Source: Gnetum montanum (lineage: Eukaryota > Streptophyta > Gnetopsida > Gnetales > Gnetaceae). From it: 64,000 nt of DNA. The position numbers and the translations under genes are program-made. The notes beneath the pieces are model-generated. The model made no database searches, had not been told where the DNA came from, and saw nothing but the letters and a program-made list of their open reading frames with translations. Shown here in pieces: positions 44,772-56,250 of the stretch; position 1 is the first letter of the stretch, and each line of letters begins with the position of its first letter. The DNA lies in contig MNCI01008966.1 in assembly GCA_015680685.1 (NCBI GenBank), positions 1 to 64,000 of the forward strand, given 5' to 3'.

Positions 44772-45715
44772 TGATGAGTGGCAAGGTACCCCTACACTTA
44801 ACCATACGAATATGAGTGTTTCATGCACGATCTGGTCGAAATCTGCAGATGGGCTAGTTGTGGTATCTAGATAGTTACTCACTGATCGCAGTTCGCTATC
44901 TTTCCACCTAGACTAGTATTTACTTTATCACATATGGTTTAGTCCAGAGTGAGGTGTATGATGTGGTTCTAACCTAGTGCTACTCCTAAAGGTAATGGAA
45001 AATAACTTTAATTAAGCTAGAAGGAAAAGGGAGAGAGAATCTAAGCTAGCCTAAGTGCGATGAGCATCCGTACACATCTTGGACCTTGTGCATGACTACC
45101 ACTAGGATTACCAAGTGCATGGCCTAGGTACGCTACTGGGATACCAAGTAGTCACACTTGAATGCTCGTGATTAAGTCATACTCTTTCCACATTTAAGGA
45201 GTTTAGGGCGAAGAGATATTAACTACGAAAGTAATAAATAACAATAATAATTAAATAATTAAACTAAGTGAATGTTGTAATGATGAAGTAATCTCGATCT
45301 TTATTTTCGATCATGTGTGTCCAAGTACGTCACACTCAAATAAAGATGCCGCACAATTACAATCATCACACTGTGAGCATGCACTGGGGGAAAAGAGTTG
45401 AGAGAAAAAAATGATAAAAAGACTCTACTCGAACACTAAACTGACTATTGACTTTCTCATGCATCCCATTGTGTATTTATAGGCTCACATGGGAACCACG
45501 ATATCGTGTATACGATATCGCTAGCCAGGTCGTGATATCGCATACTCGATATCACGTACGCGATATCAAGGGTCCAATATCAGGACATATCAGGGGTTCG
45601 ATAACAGGGGTCGAATATCAGCACCTAGTTAACAAGGGTCTGATATCAGCACCTGGTTAACAAGGCTCTGATATCAAGGATCTGATATTAGCACTTGACA
45701 AACCATGATTCATCA
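44772..45715 (-). repeat. Element 4 3' LTR
   Basis: TG to CA. U3 (45495-45700) has a dense array of GATATC and AATATCAG motifs (CGATATCGTGTATACGATATC and many GGTCTGATATCAGCACC-like repeats). A TATAAATACACA-type box lies at about 45483 on the minus strand. Outside it is CGTGGGGGTATGATG, the polypurine tract (45716-45725). Confidence 0.92.
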
Positions 45716-45889
45716 TACCCCCACGACTAAATAACAACACGTCCTTGAGTTAAACAAAATGAGAATGGGTCCAATTGATTACACAGTGGATAGGTATGGG
45801 ACTATTGACTAACTAGAAATTATTCATGCTATAGTGTGGGATTGAACAAAATAAAATTAGGACACAGACACAAAATTACAAAACTTTGT

Positions 45890-46333
45890 TGGAACTCATG
45901 TGGTTCCAGATGACAGTGGTTCCTCCATGGGTGCTTTTCCTTTGTCATGCGTGCCAAGCTTCTAAGATTAATACCATTAAAGAAGCGCATGATGTTTCTC
46001 CTCTTCTATCCAAGGATTATGAGTTGTCCATGTTGATGTTCCAATGTTTGATGGAGTTGGCACTTCCCATGGACACGGCAACTGCGGGAACACTTGATTG
46101 GCCTTGACATGCTATGCTACAAATAGCCATTGTTCCTCTTCATAGGCTTGGGCCCTGACCTCTTCACCTTTTTCTTGGCTAAATCGTGTAGTGACAAGAG
46201 TTCCCTAATGGATGCTGAATGATTATGCCTCCTGCCTTGCATGTTCTGCATGAGGTCCTTGGCCTCTACCTCCCCCTGGGTGTTTCGTTGCACCTTGAGA
46301 AGGTCCTCCTTGTTGTCCTCTTTTAGGGGCCAT
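45890..46333 (-). pseudogene. Extra ORF of element 4, internally deleted
   Basis: The ATG at 46333 (MAPKRGQQGGPSQGATKHPG, GRGQGPH) is directly preceded by GATTATAG. The reading matches the N-terminus of the element 5 copy (MAPKRA; RGRGQGGEQ; FSIHQ). After about 55 codons it jumps to the C-terminal part: EEEQWLFVA, VFPQLPCPWEVPTPSNIG, EEEKHHALL. Elements 5 and 6 have YIKANQM, QLPCLWNVPSPSNIG, EEKLQALL there. About 700 codons between are missing. A candidate donor GTAAG|GTATGA at 46395 would leave a 62-nt intron, short for a plant. Confidence 0.75.
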
Positions 46334-46395
46334 CTATAATCACATAAATATCAATCGTTAGTAAGGTTATTGAGAGAAGTTCAAGTAATTCATAC

Positions 46396-47775
46396 CTTAC
46401 TCATTGCCTTTAATAAATTTTGAATTCTTTACTTAGTGTGATTTTAGATTTAGAAATTTTTTTCAAGGAAGTTTCCGTAAAAGTTTAATGTTGGACCTGA
46501 TTTGTTTAGGTGACACATAAAAGGACATGTAATGGTTTTGAGGAATGTTTGATAAAATGATGATAGAGGAAAGAATAGATTTGGCAATGAAGTACTTGGA
46601 GGGTATAAAATGATGTGGTGGTGTGCAAGAAGTACAAATTATAGAAGTCATGCAAGTGGGTCCTCCCCAAAGTAGGTTTCTACCTATGATGCCATTACGT
46701 AACCACCCTGAAAATGTTTGTAGGCACTAGAAGGGTTAAATGTAATCCACACTAGTTCCACAAAACACACACATGCACCATGATGAGGTATGAATTCAAT
46801 GCTACACAAGACACGAGTCACAAATACATGAACAACAAGATGAGGCAAACTGTAGAAGGGACTGTAGAGATTGGGACGTGAGATAATTGACCCCAAGCAT
46901 AATGAATCTTGAGTGTAGGATGTCATTAATGTGTCATTAGCTCGTCACTCCAAAATCAAGACCAAGTCCATTCCTGCGATTAGTGACATCGCATTGTTTC
47001 ATCCGATGATGGACAACCATAAGAGCATCATGATAACAAAGCATACGATCACTTGGTGTTTTGTTCAAGGGAGGAGTGATTGGAAATTTGCGGCACACTT
47101 GTTTTGATCTTTTTGTCACTTTTTTCTTATCCACTTTGGCACACTTTTCTTGCTTTTTTTTGTTCCTTTTCTTTGTTTTTTTGAATGCTTAATCTAGAGA
47201 AGCCGCCTACATTCAGGCATGGGTGCATATCTTTCCAGTGGGACCCCCTAGAATAGCATTAGGTTTCTTTTATTAAGTGCCTTTATTACTCTTACTCCCA
47301 TTTTTCATTAGATCTACAAGGATCTTAGTAAAACCAGGCTACATGAAAACTCCTAAAAATGTCACCAAAGAGAATCCACAAGTCCCCTTGATGTCACACC
47401 CTGGTCATTCCTGCTTAGTCCATCCTTCTTCGCTCTGAGCATAATGAGCACAAAATTACTTTAAGTTTTAATGTTGTCAAGAATATCATCATACCCAAAG
47501 TAAAATATCTTATTAATAGAATGGGTGGATGGATGTTGTGGGCTCACTATTCAAATAACTAGTCACTTGAGACTTGATAGCATAGAACAACACCTCAACC
47601 AACAAGTTACATGAGTGTTTTATTCATAGATGAGATTACTCATAAAAAGATAAAATAATAAATAAAAAGATAAAACAACAAATTGAAAGATGAAAAAACT
47701 AAAAAACAAAAATTATAAAATTAAAGAAAAGGAAAAATATTTATTAATTCTACTTGTTAGAATGGAGGATGTCCC
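46396..47775 (-). other. Conserved noncoding spacer of element 4
   Basis: It contains the shared blocks AAGTGGGTCCTCCCCAAAGT (46648), AAGTCCCCTTGATGTCACACC (47380), GTTGTGGGCTCACTATTCAAA (47536), and an A/T-rich tract near 47640-47740. It is bounded on the gag side by TTAGTTATGGGGGACATCC (47787-47769, minus). Its retention in an element that lost all pol genes is notable. A 65-codon open frame at 47134-46937 is not conserved. Confidence 0.72.
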
Positions 47776-47852
47776 CCATAACTAATCAATTGAGTATGGC
47801 TAGAATTAATAAATGAAAGGTTAGGATCCATGCATGTTGGAAATATTGGGGA

Positions 47853-50033
47853 TCAATCATATCCCAACCACTGGGTGTCTTTTGAGGTGGTGGTTGGAAT
47901 GTACCCATATTGGGGTTTACACACTTGACCATAATAGACATAGTGGGGTAGGTTATATGATAGGATCATGGGATAAGGAGCTACCCCACTATGGCACCCT
48001 TGACCGTAAGATGGCATGCAAGGATTAATATGTCCCCCTCTGTGGTTATATTCATTGGGCGGCATAGTTATTGGAGTATTGAGTGGTGGCCCTGATAAGG
48101 TAACATGAGGCATTGGGTTCGAAGAGGAAGATGCACCATAGTGTTGGACTTGTGCTAAGTTGGTAGATGCAGTGGTTTCTAAACTATGGTCTCCCTTTCT
48201 ACGGTCACGTCTAAAGAAGGGACACCTATGATGTTGTGGAGGATTCCCACTACTATTGATAGTAGAAGCATAAGTAACATTCATGGGTTGATGTTGCGAT
48301 GAAAATCCTTCAAGTACAATTGGTGGTGATGTAGAAGGAGGTGAAGGATGAGAATTTTGAAATTGAGAAGAAGTGTAAGGTACCTAAGGTGGTGGTCCTA
48401 TTGGTGAGGATACAGGTTGATAGTATTGAGGAGAATAATAATACTGTGGCGAGATAGAGGATGTTGAACTTGATAAGAACTTAGGTTCAAATGATATGAA
48501 GGGTGTAACCAGTTTGGGGATGGCCTCCTCCACAATTGGGATTGTTGCCATTGTGATTGAACACAGTATTTCTGTACAAACTCTAGATGTAACATTCTTC
48601 TCCAATGTTGATGTAAATGTGACAAGATTGGGCATTGGCCTTTGGGATGGTCATACAGGCAAATGTCACATTGATATGTATGATTAGTAGTTGAGTTCTT
48701 ATTCTCTTCAACCCTTCTCTCCAATTTTCTAGTGGTATTCTATCTTGTTTCTTGGTTTTTCACGACTCTACCTCTAATGATGTTGGCATATTCTCCACAT
48801 TTTTCATGTATCCACTCCGTCATCTTATTAATCTTTGCCTCAATTTCATCTAGTGATTGTAGTATTGGCAAAGATGATTCCACCTCCTTGAGGTGAGTTG
48901 ATTTCTCCTCTTCATGATTATGGACCTTTGCTAATTCAAGATTTTGGTCCCATTGAGAGCTTTCAACATTCTCCCATTTAGCTAACTCTCCTTCTTCTTT
49001 TGGTACCTACTTAATAAGCTCTTGGAGTTGATGGGTTTGTAGCTCGTATAGTTGACCTCTCGCATACATCCCTAGGATCTCCCTTGTTTCATTATGGAGC
49101 CCATCTATGATATGGTACATTAGCCTTTCCTCGGAGAATCCATGGCCTGGGCAGTTGTTTAACAGTGCATAATATCCTTCTAAAGCCATGTCCAAGGGTT
49201 CATTTTGCACTTGTTTCCACTCTTGGATTTTTCACATAGGTTTGATATCTTTCATTGAAGAGTTCTACCATTGTTGGCCAACATCGGATTAATTTTGGTT
49301 TTAAGGACATATACCATACTTTTGTGTGGCCAATGAGTATCATATGAAAGAGCTTAAGTTTTTTCCATCCATTATCAATGTTGTTCCATGTATAGGCATC
49401 GTAGAAGGCTTGTAAATGTTTTTGCGGATCTAATTCATAGCCTTCTAAAAATTTGGGGAAGATGTTTAAATCAAGCCTAGGTAGAAGAATTTCCTTGTGA
49501 TGCCTACAGGATATTCAAACAGCCTCTTATATATGCATTTGGTTGTTAGTGGCCAGAAGGGGTTCATCTTCACTAAGTATGTTGTGATTTTGTGAGTTCA
49601 GATGATGTTGTCCTTGTTCATGTTTGTGTTCTTGACTTTCTTTGTGAGCTCAATTTTTAGTTCTACGCCAATCCCTTGCAAGATAGTCATCTGTGTCACA
49701 ATCTAACATTGAAGGAGTAGAGGAAGAGAGGGAACTATAAAACTCATTATGACTTTTGTAAGTCTTCCAATCATCCCCAAATAAGTTCTTGTTAGTTATC
49801 AATAAGGTCCTAGGCCTTTTGGGCCTCCTCGTTCTATGGGATGTCTCATCCTTACTAGAGGTGTCTAAGTTGGTTGACAAGAATCCTTGAGTATCATTGG
49901 GATACTCATGAACATATGGAATTCTTGCATAAGGTTGAGTACTCCAAACTTTGTCTTCATTATATAATTCATTGGTTCTCCAATGAATTGCCTCACTAGT
50001 TATGGCGTTAGCATAGTCTTGTGAGAGAGACAT
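47853..50033 (-). pseudogene. gag of element 4
   Basis: The start is the ATG at 50033 (MSLSQDYANAITSEAIHWRT), open for 127 codons to 49650, ending in ARDWRRTKN. After frameshifts the gag core follows (HCPGHGF in place of the family's HCPGHGYAQQ): 49210-49007 reads EGYYALLNNCPGHGFSEERL, IIDGLHNETREILGMYARGQ. 48724-48398 has an intact zinc knuckle CDICLYDHPKGQCP (C-x2-C-x3-H-x4-C). The Gln/Pro/Tyr-rich tail (48284-47853) ends near the spacer. It differs from gags 1-3 in keeping the second knuckle Cys. Confidence 0.87.
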
Positions 50034-50150
50034 TGTTGTGAGTGGTGTGTAACTTAATTGAATTGAATTTAATTTCTTTTCTAAAGGATATATCGTTAAT
50101 ACTTGTTATAGTGATCTTGTATGATATAACTAGTCTAAATAGCTAATATT

Positions 50151-50169
50151 GTCCCTGACAACGGTGCCA
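50151..50169 (-). other. Primer binding site of element 4
   Basis: On the element strand TGGCACCGTTGTCAGGGAC, one base after the 5' LTR. It is the tRNA-Asp-type site with transitions. Confidence 0.88.
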
Positions 50170-50170
50170 A

Positions 50171-51114
50171 TGATGAGTGGCGAGGTACCCCTACACTCAA
50201 CCATACAAATACAAGCATTTCATGCATGATCTAGTCGAACTCTGTAGATGGGCTAGTTGTGGTATCTAGATAGTTACTTGCTGATCGCAGTTTGTTGTCT
50301 TCCCACCTAGACTAGTATTTTCTTTTGTCACATATGGTTTAGTCCAAAGTGATGTGTATGATGTGGTTCTAACCTAGTGCTACTCTTGGAGGAAATGGAC
50401 AATAACTTTAATTAAGCTAGGAGGAAAAGGGAGAGAGAATCTAAGCTAGCCTAAGTGCGATGAGCATCTATCCCTTAATCATCTATACACATCTTGGACC
50501 TCGTGCATGACTACCACTGGGATTACCAAGCGCATGGCCTAGGTACGCTATTGGGATACCAAGTAGTCACACTTGAATGCTCGTGATTAAGTTGTACTCT
50601 TTCCACATTTAAGGAGTTCAAGGTGAAGAGATATTAACTACAAAAGCAATAAATAAAAATAACAATTAAATAATTAAACTAAGTGAATTCTACAATGATG
50701 AAGTAATCTCTATCTTTATTTTCAGTCATGTGCGTGTCCAAGTACATCACACTCGAATAAACGTGCCATACAATTACAATCATCACACTACGGGCATACA
50801 CTGGGGGAAAAGAGTTGAGAGGAAAAAATGACAAAAAGACTCTACTTGAACACTAAACTAACTATTGACTTTCCCGTGCACCCCATTATGTATTTATAGG
50901 CTCACACTGGAACCACAATATCGCGTATATGATATCGCTATCCAGGTTGCAATATCAACACTCATCAAATATCAGGGGTCCAATATCAGGACTCATCGGA
51001 TATAAGGGGTCCAATAACAAGGGTCTAATATCAGCACCTGGTTAACAAGGGTCCAATATCAACACTTGGTTAATAAGGGTCCAATATCAGCACCTAACAA
51101 ACCACGATTCCTCA
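50171..51114 (-). repeat. Element 4 5' LTR
   Basis: 944 bp, matching 44772-45715. U3 (50915-51105) has the same repeat type with fewer GATATC palindromes and more CAATATCAGCACC units. It ends CCTCA at 51114 where the other copy has CATCA. Confidence 0.92.
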
Positions 51115-51525
51115 GCTTAGTTTATGGATCTAAAGTTGTTTTGCTTTTTAAATTGTAGGTACCATCTCTAATAGTAGCTCTATCAAACTTCATCAATGAC
51201 AAGTAGAATAAGGAGTTGTGTATCATGGACCTCAAGTCAGTGGATTAGTAGTGAATAAAAACACTTGCTCACATCAAGCAATACTAAGAAAGGCAACAAC
51301 AACAACACTATCATGATCTAAACAAGGGGAAAGTCAAGGAAGGAGACCTTGTCCTCAAGGCCATTCGTGAGCATATGGATAAGTTCTTAGCTAATTGAAA
51401 AGAACCTTTCCTAATTGTAAAAGCTTATAGCAATGGAGCTTTTGAGTAAATCGATATGGATGGTAATAAGCTAGCTAACCTAGTCAACCATTCCCATCTC
51501 AAGCCATACTTCATCTAATGTTAAC
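51115..51525 (+). pseudogene. Tat-like Ty3/gypsy integrase C-terminal fragment
   Basis: After element 4 the frame continues LVYGSKVVLLFKL, VPSLIVALSNFINDK, then KVKEGDLVLKAIREHMDKFL, KEPFLIVKAYSNGAFE and DMDGNKLANLVNHSHLKPYF. This matches the C-terminal end of Tat-lineage integrases (GDLVLK, GKFxxNWEGPYxV, LxDxDGxxLPRPVN, LKxYY) and not the Athila-like integrases of this window. Stops are present. The rest of that element is gone. Confidence 0.85.
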
Positions 51526-52657
51526 CTATTTATTTGTAGCCTTTGTTTTCCCTTGTTCATAGGTCAAGCCAATATTTGACATTGATGAAATTTGCTAGTT
51601 TACAATAAGTGCCATCATGACCTTCTATTCCCCTTTCTAGCCTCTCAAGAATATTGCGAATCTTATATGAGTTTGCATGATATAATGCAAAACACATGTG
51701 CTCTAAATAATTGTTACCAATGATGGCCCATGTGCATCTGTTGCCTCATGTAATTTTTGTAAACACATATATCCTTTGACTTATTTGGTTAGGCTCTTGA
51801 AGTTGTGCTTACAGGATAAGCCCAAAGCCATTTCAAGGATGTGATTCATCATGAAGGTGAGTCACCATGTAACCTCGGTATGTAAGATTTGGTTAGTATG
51901 TTTGATCTTGTCAACAATGCTTTCCTCACATCATCTTCATTACTTGTTCTAATCTATGGCAAAACCCATTGTTTAACATTCATGCACCATGGTTCTGTGA
52001 CATCTCCTTTGATACACTTTGTCATCAAGATCATTGAATGTAACACATCTCATTCAATGAGAAAACAAGACAAATTTTGGCCTTGGTAATGAAACCCAAT
52101 GAAGGTTTCACCCTTCTAAAAAAACTAGGAGACAAATTACCAAGAAAGCCAAGAGGTTAGTGAAGCCTAAAGTCAAAACAATGGCTCCAAACAAACAAAA
52201 GGGAAGAGCTTAATGGTCAAAGAAGACCAAGAATGGAGTGTTGGCTTCTTTAACATATTATTGAGTAACTAGTAGTTTAAGCATAGATCATGAAGACCAC
52301 TTCAATTAGCACACATGTTACCACCATACCATAGACATGATGTTAGCATTTGGAGTTCATTACTAGCCATGGAACAACTCTCTCATAATTAAAAATAGCC
52401 ATTATCTTATCCCAAACTCTTAACATCAAGCCATAACCCTGTTTCACCTTCGTAAGCACTTCTTGGCATGATTTGACAACTACAAAATCATATATGGAGA
52501 GGGAGCATTTGTGATGAACCTACTGTGGTGTTTTACATTCTTTGTTGATGACTCTTAATTCAATCCTCCAAACATCAACAAAGAGGGGCCAATGAAACGC
52601 ATTAAGGAAAATTCATACTACAAGGTAAAAAGCTCATGGTCAAAATTTTTTTTATAA
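51526..52657 (+). other. 3' region of the Tat-like fragment
   Basis: No gene is recognised. A Lys-rich stretch in one frame (52110-52210, KKAKRLVKPKVKTMAPNKQK) and a 66-codon open frame (51889-52089) have no match known to me. It probably lies between integrase and the 3' LTR of that element. Confidence 0.45.
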
Positions 52658-53690
52658 TTTGGGGGACAGACAAAGGTAGATATAATTGCCTTGTTTCCCC
52701 AATAAAATCCTTTATTATGACCTTGTATAAATAATTTCAAAAAGCTTCTCAAGTGTAAAAATGAGATTTGTGGTTCACAAGCTATAATTCCATACTTTCT
52801 AGCTTATGAAGGTCAAAAATGTCTCACAAGCTATAAATATCATATATTCTAGGTTGTGGAAGTCTTTAAAATGCTCCAAAAGTTGAAAATTCTATGTACC
52901 TTAGCTTATTAAGGCTAAAAGATACTTCATAGGTTGCAAAATTTAGCATTTTCACCTCACATGATGGACGTCCCAACTCCACACACTAGGCAGCATGTGA
53001 GGTCAGCATGTGGGATGTGGACTTTAGTCCCACATGCTAGGCAACATTTGGAAACAATGCATAGCACTTGGGATTTTAGCCCACATGCTATAGTTTGACC
53101 ATGAAGTCATTCGTAATGCTTAAACTTGGAATGGATGCAAGCATCACAGATCCATAGCCTATAAATGCTAGATTTGAAACCACATTCAGGACTTTTTGGA
53201 CAATTTTGTAGAGGTCACTTAGAAGAGCTTTGGTAGCAAATTTTAGCAACATCTTTGCAACACAAACAATGTTAATTTTTGAGGGCAACACCAAGATCAA
53301 TAATTAACAAAGTTGTAGACCAAATCACAAGAAAAGCACAGGCTCTACATGGGACACTCTACCAACTACATTAGATTACAATAGACATATCAATTTCTCA
53401 AGCTTTTGAGCCTTGATTTATACTCTTGAACCTCCCTATTCATTGTTCATTGATATTCATTATTTAATATAATATTTTCAGTGATTCCTATTTGGCCTTA
53501 TTATTTTCTTGTTTTTTTTTGCTCTCTAATCTTGTGTTATAATCTTGTTTTACATATTATTTTTATTATGGTTTTACTTGTGTTTAAATGAAGTTGGTAA
53601 TAAACTTTCCAAGTCCTTGGATGATTGGCATGACCATTCAAGGTGCTCAAGATCCTTTTTGAGGCCCGTGGATCCATGAGTTAAACTATC
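52658..53690 (+). repeat. Probable LTR-like region of a Tat-like element
   Basis: TTTGGGGGACA (52658-52668) is a typical polypurine tract. After it come about four imperfect repeats of 50-60 bp (CACAAGCTATAATTCCAT and similar, 52775-52955), a perfect hairpin (53005-53038) and CTATAAATGCTAG (53159), a TATA box. CTTGAACCTCC (53425) resembles the R/U5 area of such LTRs. The end is not defined; RT of element 5 starts at about 53695. No partner LTR is seen. Confidence 0.5.
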
Positions 53691-54490
53691 TTAGATGGGA
53701 TCTTTCAATTTTTGAGAACCAAAATTTTCTATCGTTACAATTCCATTAATCATTATACCAAAGAAGGGTTGCAAATGGAGGGTTTGTATTGATTTTAGAT
53801 TATTAAACATGGCAACATTCAAAAACCATTTTCCTCTATCATTTGTTGACCAAGTCCTAGATACTATAACAAGACACTAGTATTACAACTTTCTAGATGA
53901 CTATAGTGAGTACAACCAAATCTACATTGCACTAGAAGAAAAAGAAAAGACCACATTCATTGGTCCATAGAGGATGTTTGCATACAAGTAGATGCCCTTT
54001 AATTTGTGTAATGCACCAATTGCATTTGAAAGGCTTGTTCTCAAGATCTTCCAAAAGCAAATTAGGAATGAGATTGAAGTCTTTATGGATGACTTCTTCA
54101 CATATGGGCTAGATTTTAAATAAGTCTTGGACCATTTAGAGTAGGTATTGAAGAGATGTGTAGAAACCCATCTAAAGCTCAATTAGTAGAAAAGAAATTT
54201 AATGGTTGAACATGGTATAGTTCTAGAACATAGAGTATCTCACAAGCAAATAAAGGTAGATCCAGAGAAGATCAAAGTCATCCAAAACATCACTCAAAGG
54301 TCATAAACCATTAAGGATGTCAAATCATTTCTTGGCCACATAGGATATTATAAAAGATTTATTAAAAATTTCTGAAAAATTACAAAACCACTAGTAAGAC
54401 TCACAAAGAAAGATGCACCATTCCACTAGATAAAACTATGTGAGAAGGCATTTAAGACATTAAAATAGAAATTGATCGAAATGCCAATTC
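53691..54490 (+). pseudogene. Reverse transcriptase of element 5
   Basis: It starts abruptly within RT: LIIPKKGCKWRVCIDFRLLN, MATFKNHFPLSFVDQVLDTI, YYNFLDDYSEYNQIYIALEE, CNAPIAFERLVLKIFQK and VFMDDFFTYG (both Asp kept). FLGHIGYYKRFIKNF and LTKKDAPF follow. The upstream part of RT, protease and gag are missing. The Tat-like LTR adjoins directly. Confidence 0.9.
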
Positions 54491-54930
54491 TTAGAGCTTC
54501 GGCTTGGTCTAAAACCTTTTACATAATGATAGATGCTTTAAACTAGGCACTGGGAGTAGTACTCACTAAACTATATGATCAAAGATTACCATATTACATA
54601 CATTGTGCTAGTCAAAGCATCACTAGGGAATAACTTAATTACACTACTACAAAAAAGGTGCTTATGATTGTGGTGTATGCACTTGGAAAAATTAGACATT
54701 ATGTGGTCATGTATTTTATTTATGTCCACATGGATCATAGTGCTTTTACATTTTTTATGAATAAACAAGTAGTCATTATAAGAGTAATAAGATGGCTCGT
54801 GATATTATAAGAATTTGACATCACCATGATTGATAAAAAAGGAACCAAAAACATTGTAGCTAAACATTTATCCAAACTCAAATGGGAATCACAAGATAAT
54901 GATGAACCATTATCAAACCAATTTCCTAAT
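54491..54930 (+). pseudogene. RNase H domain of element 5
   Basis: IMIDALN-ALGVVLTKLYDQ, LPYYIHCASQSITRE, NYTTTKKVLMIVVYALGKI (catalytic Glu of EKEL is Lys here), HMDHSAFTFFMNKQ and KKGTKNIVAKHLSKLKWE. Stops in two places. Confidence 0.88.
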
Positions 54931-56250
54931 GAAATCTATTTATAAGAATAACAATGGCTATAACCTTAATATAGAAGTCATGGATTTTTTATTATGTGAC
55001 CTATCTCACTATACAAAAACTCCCTGTTGAGTGGGACAAGAAACAAAAGGAGTAGTTCCTCCACTGAGCCAAATAATATATGGAAATTAATGGTTCTATA
55101 AGATCTATATTGATAGACTAATCGAATGGTGTATTCCTGAAGAAGACCAACAAAGAACCTTACAAGATGAACATGAAGGACCATGTGGTGGTCACTATGT
55201 AGGATAAAGGACAATACTTAAACTACTAAAGGTAGGCTACTTCTAGCCTATCATATTTTGTAGCGCACACTAGTTCACCCAATCTTGTGAGAGGTGTCAA
55301 TGCAACAAAGGATTAACAATCAAAAACGAAGGTTCCCAACAATGGATACAACCATTAGAACCATTTGATATTTGGGAAATTGATTTTCTTGGGTCCATCA
55401 CGCCGATGTCTAATGGGAAATTGTACATTATAGTGATAGTTGATTATTACACAAAGTGGACAAAAGTAGCTGCAGTCAAGGATTGCACAACCAAAACAAC
55501 TACTAAGTTCTTTTAACAACATGTGGTGAATAGATTTGGAATGCCATGCATGCTCATATCAAATAGTGGGACTCATTTTATAAGAGCTACATTAAAACAA
55601 GTAATGCAAAAACTTGGGCTGAATCACAAACTAACTACACCATACCATCCCCAAGAAAATGGTTAAGTAGAAGTGCCTAACTAGGAAATCACAAGAATAT
55701 TAACCAAAATAGTTAGTTTACATAGGAAGGATTGGAGCACTAAACTCAATGATGCTCTATCGGCATATAGATCAACATGTTAACTTCCTATCGGGTACTT
55801 CCCATACAAGTTAGTTTACAATAAATTACCCACATTATTGATCTGAGAAAAACTCAATGCCCTTTCTACTGCATGTATACTTGATCTTGACTTAAGCGTA
55901 GCTTAAAGAGAACACCTCATGAGTCTTAATCTCTTAGATTAGAATAGATTAGTCACTCAAATGAGTAAAAACATTCACAAAAAGTGCTCAAAAAATAGAC
56001 ATGACACTAAAATAAGACAAGTATCAATTCAACTTGGTGATAAAGTCCTCTATTACAATCCTAGTCATGTCCCACAAAAGGCTAAGTTCCAAATCTTATA
56101 GGAAGGATGTCATATTGTCTATGCAACATACCAATTTGGTGGCATGTAGATCTATCATCCAACCAACCCACAAAAGTTGATTCTTATCAATATTCAACAA
56201 GTCAATCCATATCATGACTTTTCTTACTCTTTTAAGGACTCTACCCTATC
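54931..56250 (+). pseudogene. Integrase of element 5
   Basis: The zinc finger is well kept: DEHEGPCGGHYVG and SCERCQCNKGLT, so CxxC is intact as opposed to elements 1-3. The core reads FEIWEIDFLGSITPMSNGKL (first Asp), LISNSGTHF (second Asp changed to Asn) and VEVPN (Glu). STKLNDALSAYRST, VYNKLPTL and a C-terminal part with DKVLYYNPSHVPQ and KLILINIQQVNPY follow. Its end at about 56230 is followed by ATAGTCACGAGGATGTC (56302), a decayed form of the AGTCATGGGGG motif. Confidence 0.9.

Larger units (their letters stand above)
44772..51114 (-). mobile_element. Element 4: non-autonomous gag-only Athila-like element
   Basis: Two LTRs of equal length (944 bp) at 44772-45715 and 50171-51114 are flanked by GCTTG and GCTTA, a 5-bp duplication with one change. 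Minus-strand order: 5' LTR, primer site, gag, spacer, extra ORF with its middle removed, 3' LTR. Protease, RT, RNase H and integrase are absent, with no remnant between gag and spacer. Gag is comparatively well preserved. It probably depended on proteins from full-length relatives. Confidence 0.9.

Noticed and set aside
47640-47745. CRISPR-like or satellite array in the A-rich repeats (AAAAGATAAAA and similar)
   Set aside because: Units are short, irregular and without spacers; similar tracts lie at the same place in every element spacer, so it is a T-rich tract of the element.
53088-53300. Small minus-strand gene (70 codons)
   Set aside because: It lies within the LTR-like region, antisense to its TATA box, and has no recognisable domain.
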